Source: an uncultured Bacilli bacterium (lineage in GTDB: Bacteria; Bacillota_I; Bacilli_A; RF39; UBA660). Taken from it: a DNA stretch of 5,849 nt. Positions 1-5,434 of this stretch are shown one piece after another. The stretch covers positions 1 to 5,849 of the forward strand of contig CANQOE010000084.1 in the NCBI GenBank assembly GCA_947625315.1. The letters are read 5' to 3'. The notes under the pieces are model-generated. The model was not told the origin of the DNA, searched no databases, and worked only from the letters and a program-made list of their open reading frames with translations. Numbering within the stretch: the stretch's first letter is position 1; each line of letters begins with the position of its first letter. The position numbers and the translations under genes were made by a program.

Positions 1-48
1 TTTAAAAATCCTTCCTATGTATATTTATATTTTATCATAGAAAGGATT
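1..48 (-). terminator. Rho-independent terminator of the ATPase/Cys-rich operon
   Basis: Bases 7-19 and 36-48 form a 13-bp inverted repeat around a 16-nt loop. In the minus-strand transcript the stem is followed by a short U-run (5 U) at the window edge. The single imperfect pair is a tolerated G-U wobble in minus-strand RNA but would be an A-C mismatch in plus-strand RNA, which supports termination of minus-strand transcription. It lies about 50 bp beyond the stop codon of the Cys-rich gene. Nothing else is seen in the 95 bp downstream of that gene. Confidence 0.7.
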
Positions 49-95
49 ATCTTTACACAAATTTATTTACAGTCTCTTTGGCAATTTTTTTTAGT

Positions 96-794
96 TTAAG
101 AATTTAATATCCATTCGATAATTAATTTTTTAATTTCATAATATTCTTGTTCTGTAAATTGCATATTGGCTATACAAAATTTTTTGGAAGCAATATGAGA
201 ACAAAACATACATTCATATAAGTTATAACAATCTTGAATAAATAGGGAATTACTTACTTTGTTAGAACATATAACATTATAACTATTACTGCAGTCCTTT
301 GAATCATCACATCTTATACAAAAGTTACAAGTACTAGATCTTTGGGATGCCAGCAAAAATTCACAATCTCCACAAGAATCACAATAAATCATATTTTTAG
401 AATCTCGGCAATCGGTACATCTATAGATATTTTCACAGCGATAGATAGTATCACTTTTTATGACATTAGTTGAATCGTAAACTCTTTCTGTAGTTGTTAA
501 ATTAATAGTATTCCATATGTCAATTAATTCTTGAAGATTATTTATTTCTCTTTTAGGTAGCATCCAACCCGTATTATTATCTTTCTCTTCCATATTTTTG
601 TTGGTTATAAATTTACCACTATGGATGGAATCGGCCCAAGTAATTTCGTTTGTGGTCGAATCATTTACTTGTTTAGGTAGTTTAATATCAAAGGCAAATT
701 TCTCTAATAATATATCTAAAGTATAATTGTTATTTTTATCAAAAATACTTTTAAATATCTTATTAACAATTTCTAATGCTTTAGTATCATTCAT
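96..794 (-). CDS. Cysteine-ladder protein of unknown function, partner of the upstream ATPase
   Basis: This is a 232-residue protein without signal peptide or membrane helix, so probably cytosolic. Residues 1-119 contain no cysteine and include a motif-rich stretch (WADSIHSGKF at 53-62, GWMLPKRE at 76-83, LTTTERVYDS at 99-108). Residues 120-207 hold 15 cysteines, at 120, 126, 129, 138, 141, 144, 156, 159, 162, 168, 176, 189, 195, 198 and 207. They fall in CxxC and CxxCxxC groups within short degenerate repeats of the form C-x-D/N-C-x-D-S-K-x. The tail (KKFCIANMQFTEQEYYEIKK, 204-223) resembles, from memory, the C-terminal signature of Cys-rich repeat proteins seen in candidate-phyla bacteria and some Firmicutes. 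The repeats suggest a solenoid, possibly binding several metal ions (inference). The start codon overlaps the 3' end of the ATPase gene by 8 bp, so the two are probably co-translated. No function is assigned. Confidence 0.75.
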   Translation of the reverse strand: MNDTKALEIVNKIFKSIFDKNNNYTLDILLEKFAFDIKLPKQVNDSTTNEITWADSIHSGKFITNKNMEEKDNNTGWMLPKREINNLQELIDIWNTINLTTTERVYDSTNVIKSDTIYRCENIYRCTDCRDSKNMIYCDSCGDCEFLLASQRSSTCNFCIRCDDSKDCSNSYNVICSNKVSNSLFIQDCYNLYECMFCSHIASKKFCIANMQFTEQEYYEIKKLIIEWILNS

Positions 795-2646
795 TTTTAT
801 ACAATCCTTTCTTACTTGTTGAATTAGATATTAATATATCTTTTAAGCTTATATTACTATTTATATTAAAATTAATTTTAAAATTTGGGGAATTATTATT
901 TGGCTTTTCATTATTAATTATGTTTTCTTTAATTCGAGGGATACTTATATAATCTAATGTTGTTCCTTTAAATGCGGGTAGTAAAACACCATTATTATCG
1001 ATTCTAGCTAGACATTCTCGATTATTTAATTCCGTTAATAATTTGATTTTTCTTTCTTTAGAATCATCTAAAGGTATTTTCATGTTGAAATTATCTACGA
1101 GAGTTATGGCATCTAATTTAGAAACTCTAAATATAAAATAATTTACAACATTAGCAAATATGGAATTTTTTAGTTCTTCGGAAATTTGATTAAAGTATTG
1201 ACCGGCTAATATTAAAGATAGGTTATATTTTCTAGCTTCCGATAAATATCGAGATAATATCGGATTTTCAACAATAGCAACTTCATCAATAATAAAAATA
1301 ATGTGTTTATCTATTTCTTGTTTTTGAATAATTGTTAAAAGTTGTTGCATAATTAAGCCAGCAATGGTTTTGGTGACTTTATCGCCAAGTTTAATTCTAT
1401 TTAAGGAAAATAAAGTTAAGAAGTTATCATCGATAGTATCTTTTAAATTAGCACTTGATTGTTCTTTATTAAAAACAGGTAGCATTTCCATTTCATCAAT
1501 AAAACCAATAATAGGGGATATTGCTTCACCATATGATTTATTTTTTAAATCATTAAAATCGGTTAAAAAGAAATCTATGACACTCATTGGTAAATTATAT
1601 TTTAAATCTTTAATTAAGGCGTTTCTATATTCTAAATCTAAAATTAATTTTCTTAAATTTCTAAAATTAAAAGATTTATTTGTTAGTAATAAATAGATAG
1701 AGTGTCTTAATACTCTTTCAAGTTTAGAATTAAATTGACTAGCAATTAAAGATTTAAATAAGTCCAATAATAGTTCTGTAGAAGCAACAATATCATTGTT
1801 ATTATTGATAAATAAATCTATGCTATTTAAATTATCATTAAAGTCAATAACTTTACTAAAACCACCAATATCCTTTTCTAAAGAAGCATGAGGATCAATT
1901 ACCACAACTTTATATTTTTGACGTAAGCTTTCATTTTTAAAGATATTATTAATGAATAAACTTATAAATTTTGATTTTCCTGAACCAGAAGAGCCAAAAA
2001 CAATGGAATGTTTATCAAAACTAAAATTATTCTGATTTAAATAGAAATTTCCTTGTAAGTAGGGGAAAGTATCAACTAAAAGCAAACCATTATGAGAATC
2101 ACTTTTAAGTAAATGTAATACTTTATTAATTTCTAAATATTTTGGAGATTTTTTAAAATAATATCTTTTATTACCCTCAAAATCTACCGATAAAATATTT
2201 ATTGGTATAGCTAATATAGCTTTATATTTTTTTATTATTTCATTTTTGACTAAATAAAATATGACATTTGATTTTATTTTATCTTCATATAATTTCTTAA
2301 AATTTATTTCTAAATATATAAGAGTACCTTTATTTTTAATTTCACTATAATTTATTAAATCTATTATACTACTGCCAATTTTAGGGAAAGATAAACTTGT
2401 ATAATTAGCTTTTGGTTTAGGTATTTCCTCTGCTGGTTTTAATAGAAAAGAATTTAAATTATTTATTGTAGCGGGTAAAGAGCAGTTAGTTTTTATATAA
2501 TATCTTATTTGATTTTTATCATTAGTAACTATTATTTTCCATTTTCTTAAAAATCCATTATAATTGGATATTGTTTTAATTAATTCTAACCATTCATCTT
2601 TATTAACAAAGCTTTTGGTTAAATAAATTTCGGACGTTAACCCCAT
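787..2646 (-). CDS. VirD4/TraD/HerA-type P-loop ATPase (type IV coupling-protein-like)
   Basis: This 619-residue protein belongs to the hexameric DNA- or polypeptide-pumping ATPases (HerA/FtsK, VirD4/TraD, VirB4 superfamily). The Walker A motif GSSGSGKS is at 218-225, the family strand VVVIDPHASLE at 247-257, and the Walker B motif HIIFIIDEVAIV at 448-459 (D454, E455). The segment ARKYNLSLILAGQYFNQI (471-488) carries the sensor glutamine Q483, and FRVSKLDA (506-513) supplies a possible arginine finger, R507. Residues 1-200 form an unassigned N-terminal domain. Residues 571-619 are an Asn/Ser/Lys-rich tail, probably disordered. Unlike classical VirD4 coupling proteins, no transmembrane helices are visible. 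ATG at 2646 is chosen because GAGGTGA sits 7 nt upstream. The DPH motif and AGQ segment point to the conjugative-transfer/TraM-recognition branch, but no relaxase or mating-channel genes lie nearby, so conjugation is not demonstrated. The gene is first in an operon with the Cys-rich protein. Confidence 0.82.
   Translation of the reverse strand: MGLTSEIYLTKSFVNKDEWLELIKTISNYNGFLRKWKIIVTNDKNQIRYYIKTNCSLPATINNLNSFLLKPAEEIPKPKANYTSLSFPKIGSSIIDLINYSEIKNKGTLIYLEINFKKLYEDKIKSNVIFYLVKNEIIKKYKAILAIPINILSVDFEGNKRYYFKKSPKYLEINKVLHLLKSDSHNGLLLVDTFPYLQGNFYLNQNNFSFDKHSIVFGSSGSGKSKFISLFINNIFKNESLRQKYKVVVIDPHASLEKDIGGFSKVIDFNDNLNSIDLFINNNNDIVASTELLLDLFKSLIASQFNSKLERVLRHSIYLLLTNKSFNFRNLRKLILDLEYRNALIKDLKYNLPMSVIDFFLTDFNDLKNKSYGEAISPIIGFIDEMEMLPVFNKEQSSANLKDTIDDNFLTLFSLNRIKLGDKVTKTIAGLIMQQLLTIIQKQEIDKHIIFIIDEVAIVENPILSRYLSEARKYNLSLILAGQYFNQISEELKNSIFANVVNYFIFRVSKLDAITLVDNFNMKIPLDDSKERKIKLLTELNNRECLARIDNNGVLLPAFKGTTLDYISIPRIKENIINNEKPNNNSPNFKINFNINSNISLKDILISNSTSKKGLYKNE
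805..812 (-). promoter_or_regulatory. Ribosome binding site of the Cys-rich gene inside the ATPase gene
   Basis: AGAAAGGA lies 10 nt before the ATG at 794 and is read in the other frame as ATPase codons for Lys-Lys-Gly. The ATG and the ATPase stop TGA interleave in the string ATGAATGA, which suggests translational coupling. Confidence 0.6.
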
Positions 2647-2653
2647 AAATCCG

Positions 2654-2676
2654 TCACCTCGATAAACATTATATCA
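2654..2676 (-). promoter_or_regulatory. Extended -10 promoter and ribosome binding site of the ATPase operon
   Basis: TGATATAAT (minus strand, 2668-2676) is a perfect extended -10 element (TGnTATAAT). No good -35 box lies 16-18 bp upstream, where the sequence is the T-run of the preceding terminator; an extended -10 can compensate for this. Transcription would start near 2661, giving a leader of only about 15 nt that begins almost at the Shine-Dalgarno GAGGTGA (2654-2660). Confidence 0.5.
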
Positions 2677-2687
2677 AAAATAAAAGG

Positions 2688-2725
2688 AAAAAAACTGACT
2701 TTTTAACAACCAGTTTTGTCAGTTT
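2688..2725 (-). terminator. Rho-independent terminator of the AraC-family gene
   Basis: Bases 2718-2725 and 2692-2699 form an 8-bp perfect stem (AAACTGAC with GTCAGTTT in the transcript), followed by seven U residues from 2694 to 2688. The 18-nt loop can form a small inner ACAA/TTGT stem. The outer stem begins within the TAA stop codon of the regulator, so the hairpin directly abuts the reading frame. It separates the regulator from the ATPase operon. Confidence 0.75.
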
Positions 2726-3518
2726 AATAGATGGCTACTAAAAAATCAGTTACATTATCGTGATAATATTCTAATTCGGGCAGTTCTTTTAAGTTAAATC
2801 TACATGATGGTAAGAACTTTTCATAAAATTTATGAGATATTTCTTGAATATCTTTAGGATTTTGAGAATTAATTTTAAATTTTAACCATTTGCTATTAGA
2901 AATGATTATATGTTCAAATTCTTTTATTTCTTGTTCATATAAACAATAATATTTTTGGCTTTCTTCACGTTTTATATCATAAGTAATCATCCCATATTTT
3001 ATTTCTCCATATTTATTTAAATATTTAGCACTCATTTTTTGGAAAAATATAGGGGCATCATGGCCAATTTTTGCATTGCTAGTTTTAGTTCCTAATCCAT
3101 ATAAATTTAATTCATCAAGTTCAACTATTTCATATTCTAATTCACAAGTAATATTGATTTTTTCATCAAATATTATACGAGGAAAGTTTTTAAGTTTTGT
3201 CTTTTTATTTAATTTACTAGGTTTAATACCATGAAATTTTTCAAATGCTCTAGAAAAAGATGTAGCATTGTCATAATTATATTTAATGGCAATATCAATT
3301 ATTTTTAAATTATTTTCGTATAAATCAAAGCCAGCGGTGGATAATCTTCTTTTTCTAATATATTCTGATAAGGAAATACCAGCGATCATAGTAAATAGTC
3401 TTTGCATTGTATAAGTATTAACACCTAAAAATTTAGAGAGGATTTCATAATCTATCTCTTCTTCTAAATTATCATCAATATATTTAGTTATATCGTTTAA
3501 ACACTTATAAATATTCAT
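2724..3518 (-). CDS. AraC-family transcriptional regulator with GyrI-like effector-binding domain
   Basis: This 264-residue regulator has an N-terminal AraC/XylS DNA-binding domain and a C-terminal ligand-binding domain, the architecture of Rob-like effector-sensing activators. The first helix-turn-helix spans about residues 23-46 (ILSKFLGVNTYTMQRLF). The second spans about 72-100 and carries the AraC signature (IAIKYNYDNATSFSRAFEKF ending in GIKPS). Residues about 120-264 resemble the GyrI-like/AraC_E_bind fold: an opening EYEIVELDELNLYGLG strand and a closing ELEYYHDNVTDFLVAIY segment, typical of that family's last strands. Such proteins usually bind hydrophobic or cationic small molecules and activate efflux or stress genes; the ligand here is unknown. 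AGGTGA lies 6 nt before the ATG. The gene has its own promoter and terminator, so it is monocistronic. It could act on the adjacent ATPase operon, on itself or elsewhere; the sequence does not decide. Confidence 0.9.
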   Translation of the reverse strand: MNIYKCLNDITKYIDDNLEEEIDYEILSKFLGVNTYTMQRLFTMIAGISLSEYIRKRRLSTAGFDLYENNLKIIDIAIKYNYDNATSFSRAFEKFHGIKPSKLNKKTKLKNFPRIIFDEKINITCELEYEIVELDELNLYGLGTKTSNAKIGHDAPIFFQKMSAKYLNKYGEIKYGMITYDIKREESQKYYCLYEQEIKEFEHIIISNSKWLKFKINSQNPKDIQEISHKFYEKFLPSCRFNLKELPELEYYHDNVTDFLVAIY

Positions 3519-3572
3519 GTTCCATCACCTATATAAAAAATATTTTATTAAGTTGTTGTTATTTATATTGTT

Positions 3573-3601
3573 ATTATAAATCTTTTTATTTAGCATTTCA
3601 A
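3573..3601 (-). promoter_or_regulatory. Sigma-A-type promoter of the AraC-family gene
   Basis: The -35 box TTGAAA (3596-3601, 5 of 6 consensus), a 17-bp spacer and the -10 box TATAAT (3573-3578, 6 of 6) form a near-consensus housekeeping promoter. The start would be near 3566, giving a leader of about 48 nt that contains the AGGTGA ribosome binding site at 3525-3530. Confidence 0.72.
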
Positions 3602-3623
3602 TAAAAAATTAATAAAATTAACT

Positions 3624-3656
3624 AAAAAAATAAACACCAATATTTATGTTTATTTT
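3624..3656 (-). terminator. Rho-independent terminator after the HAM1 gene
   Basis: Bases 3647-3656 and 3627-3636 form a perfect 10-bp stem (AAAATAAACA with TGTTTATTTT) with a 10-nt loop. In the minus-strand transcript the stem runs into seven consecutive U residues (3630-3624). It starts 25 bp past the HAM1 stop. The stem is AT-rich and so relatively weak, but its position fits the end of the WYL-SIS-HAM1 unit. The rest of the 162-bp intergenic gap holds the AraC promoter and leader. Confidence 0.6.
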
Positions 3657-3680
3657 ATATTTATTATGGAACTAATTATT

Positions 3681-4301
3681 TTATCTATCTTCATATTTTT
3701 TTACTAATCTTTGATTATCTTTATAGTTTAGTTTAAACCAATTAAGGAATTCATCGGTAGCACTAGTTCTATGATCTGGGCGATTGTTTCTTTCAAAATC
3801 AGACATTTCGGCTAAAGTTTTATGGCAGTTAATGGGAATAAACACTTGCCATAATTTAGATTTAGCTGTTTTTTTATTTTCGCCTTTTATTTCTTTTGAA
3901 AGAGTACCTTTATTAATTCCTAAAAATTGATAATATTCTTGTCCATCAAAGAATGTTAAACAATCCAGAAAATAACAATTCCTATTTGTAACATTTTTCA
4001 TAGTTTCTAATAAATCTTTGATATTAGAAGATATACCACTTCTTTTTACAAAAGCTCCGGGATATCCTGGATTGTTAGGGTAATCTTCGATGTAAAAGCC
4101 AGAGTCGGCAACAAAAACCGGAGTACCTAAAATTTCAAAAGCTTGTTTAGCTTTTTCTTTTGATATATACTTAATATCATTGATGTTTGGTTCTATTAAA
4201 TCACATTTAAAATAATCTATGGTAATTCCCGCATTTTCAAATTTTTCTTTTACTGAAATATATTTACCATAATTTCCAGTTACATAAGTTAAGTTTTCCA
4301 T
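3681..4301 (-). CDS. HAM1/RdgB/ITPase-family nucleoside-triphosphate pyrophosphatase, divergent
   Basis: This 206-residue protein is close to the usual family length of about 190-200. HAM1 enzymes hydrolyse non-canonical purine nucleoside triphosphates (ITP, dITP, XTP) to monophosphates and pyrophosphate. The N-terminal TGNYGKY (8-14) fits the phosphate-binding S/T-x-N-x-x-K motif. ADSGFYIE (65-72) fits the catalytic D-D-S/T-G-L motif with D66. PGYPGAFVKR (78-87) fits the following conserved loop. KTLAEMS (161-167) and DHRTSA (176-181), equivalent to the S-H-R base-site motif, are present. The canonical G-F-G-Y-D-P segment before FIP (154-156) is replaced by KSKLWQV, so base recognition may differ from housekeeping RdgB. 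The start is fixed by AAAGGAGAA 7 nt upstream, inside the last codons of the SIS gene; only 1 bp separates the two reading frames. This is probably the accessory nucleotide-processing partner of the SIS protein rather than the genome's main RdgB (inference). Confidence 0.87.
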   Translation of the reverse strand: MENLTYVTGNYGKYISVKEKFENAGITIDYFKCDLIEPNINDIKYISKEKAKQAFEILGTPVFVADSGFYIEDYPNNPGYPGAFVKRSGISSNIKDLLETMKNVTNRNCYFLDCLTFFDGQEYYQFLGINKGTLSKEIKGENKKTAKSKLWQVFIPINCHKTLAEMSDFERNNRPDHRTSATDEFLNWFKLNYKDNQRLVKKYEDR

Positions 4302-4302
4302 A

Positions 4303-5376
4303 TTACATTTCTCCTTTATATTTATATAATTTGCGAACTACTTGAGAGTTATATTCGGGCATTGTTAAATCAATTTTTTTATCTTCAGCTATTTTTTTAG
4401 ATAAATAATACATTTGCAGAGCTAAATAATATTCTTTCCAAAATAAATTTGATTCCTCATCTAAAGTGTGAAAAAGAAAAATATTAGGATATTCTTTTAT
4501 GAGTAATGGTAATAATTCATTATCTAATCCATTCATTTGATGAGCTAAATAGATAATAGGACTTGTAGGATTTTGGAATATTAAATTGCTTCTTCCGTGG
4601 CAAAATGAACCTTTATCATGAATAACAACACTTGAAGTTCCAGTTTCAATCATGTTAGACTCTAAAATAGAAGATGAACACATAGTTTCATAGCCCGACA
4701 TTATTTGAATTAAATTGGTATCTTTAAAGTTAAAGTTAAGATTATTGACTTTTTCTTTACTTTTGGCAATTAATAGTTTTAATTTATCATTTATTTTTAG
4801 ATAATCTTCTCTATATAATTCCATCTTATTTTCTTCTAATAAAATACTTGTTTCTAAAAACATTAACATTGGGGCTAGGGTAGGTATGATAGAAACAAAA
4901 CTTTTTTCTCTATCTTTATATTTACCATTACCCCAATGAGCTATTGTAAATACTGGTAATTTAGTATCACCACATAAATAATAATCTTCTTCTTGTTTTA
5001 TATAGTTACCGGTAATTAAAAATTTCTGACCATAAAAAGTATTATAAGTGTTTCTTAGTATTTCTAATAAACCATTTGAAGTACCACTGTTGGAAATTAC
5101 AACTAAGTTACCAAACTTGTTAATGCTTCCTTTATGAAAATAATCTCTTGGTTCAATTACTTCACATAAAGTACCTCTAGATTCTAAAATTATTTTAAGA
5201 TAATAAGCTACGGATTTTGAGCCACCTGTTGCTACAATCAAAGTTGGTATATTCTTAAATAAAGAGTCTACTTGTTTACTAAAATTGTTATATTGGTCGG
5301 GATCATTTATTTGAAATAGCCTTTCTTCTAATTTAGCAAAATTAATTGAAGTTGTTTCAGTATAATAATGTTTCAT
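4303..5376 (-). CDS. Double-SIS-domain sugar-phosphate-binding protein (isomerase/deglycase-like)
   Basis: This 357-residue cytosolic protein has two sugar-isomerase (SIS) domains, arranged as in the isomerase half of GlmS and in AgaS/FrlB-type enzymes. Domain one, about residues 28-178, has the nucleotide-fold start TLIVATGGSKSVAYYL (45-60) and the phosphate-binding loop VISNSGTSNG (93-102), which matches the SIS S-x-S-G-x-T pattern. Domain two, about 200-345, contains IQIMSGYE (223-230), the helix SSSILESNMIETG (234-246; the E-x-x-x-x-E-x region of SIS isomerases) and HDKGSFCHGR (253-262), similar to the HG element of GlmS-like active sites. No glutaminase domain is present, so it is not glucosamine-6-phosphate synthase. 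Substrate is unknown; phosphosugars, glycated amino acids or a sugar-nucleotide are all possible. AAAAGGAGA lies 7 nt before the ATG. It follows the WYL gene by 54 bp and is coupled to the HAM1 gene. Confidence 0.86.
   Translation of the reverse strand: MKHYYTETTSINFAKLEERLFQINDPDQYNNFSKQVDSLFKNIPTLIVATGGSKSVAYYLKIILESRGTLCEVIEPRDYFHKGSINKFGNLVVISNSGTSNGLLEILRNTYNTFYGQKFLITGNYIKQEEDYYLCGDTKLPVFTIAHWGNGKYKDREKSFVSIIPTLAPMLMFLETSILLEENKMELYREDYLKINDKLKLLIAKSKEKVNNLNFNFKDTNLIQIMSGYETMCSSSILESNMIETGTSSVVIHDKGSFCHGRSNLIFQNPTSPIIYLAHQMNGLDNELLPLLIKEYPNIFLFHTLDEESNLFWKEYYLALQMYYLSKKIAEDKKIDLTMPEYNSQVVRKLYKYKGEM
4309..4317 (-). promoter_or_regulatory. Ribosome binding site of HAM1 inside the SIS gene
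   Basis: AAAGGAGAA, a strong Shine-Dalgarno, is also the Lys-Gly-Glu codons just before the terminal Met of the SIS protein. The SIS stop codon is separated by one base from the HAM1 ATG, so ribosomes finishing SIS can reinitiate. This predicts linked production of the two proteins. Confidence 0.75.
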
Positions 5377-5405
5377 GATAAAATCTCCTTTTCTAAATAT
5401 ATAAT

Positions 5406-5434
5406 AACATAAGAAGAGGAAATATATATGTCAG
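5406..5434 (-). promoter_or_regulatory. Possible internal promoter before the SIS gene
   Basis: CTGACA (5429-5434, 5 of 6 to TTGACA), a 17-bp spacer and TATGTT (5406-5411, 4 of 6) could form a promoter. The -35 box overlaps the TGA stop of the WYL gene. In such AT-rich DNA this match may arise by chance, and SIS-HAM1 could equally be transcribed from upstream of the WYL gene. If real, expression of SIS-HAM1 could be separated from that of its regulator. Confidence 0.3.

Noticed and set aside
1364..1696. A 110-codon open frame on the plus strand inside the ATPase gene
   Set aside because: It is antisense to the Walker-motif ATPase frame, has low-complexity Lys/Leu/Ser composition, no convincing ribosome binding site and no recognisable domain. 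It is a shadow of the real gene.
787..2646. Window as part of a conjugative element, based on the coupling-protein-like ATPase
   Set aside because: No relaxase, VirB4/VirB6-type channel gene, integrase, oriT-like structure or attachment site is visible in the 5.8 kb. The ATPase also lacks visible membrane helices.
4303..5376. SIS protein as GlmS (glucosamine-6-phosphate synthase)
   Set aside because: There is no N-terminal glutaminase domain or catalytic Cys2, and the length (357) fits a stand-alone double-SIS protein.
5377..5433. The WYL gene and SIS gene are in the same frame, separated by one TGA and 18 open codons, suggesting UGA read-through or a recoded stop joining them
   Set aside because: A strong ribosome binding site sits correctly before the SIS ATG, the SIS protein starts at a normal family position, TGG encodes Trp throughout, and TGA also ends the ATPase gene. 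Eighteen open codons in frame is not improbable by chance.
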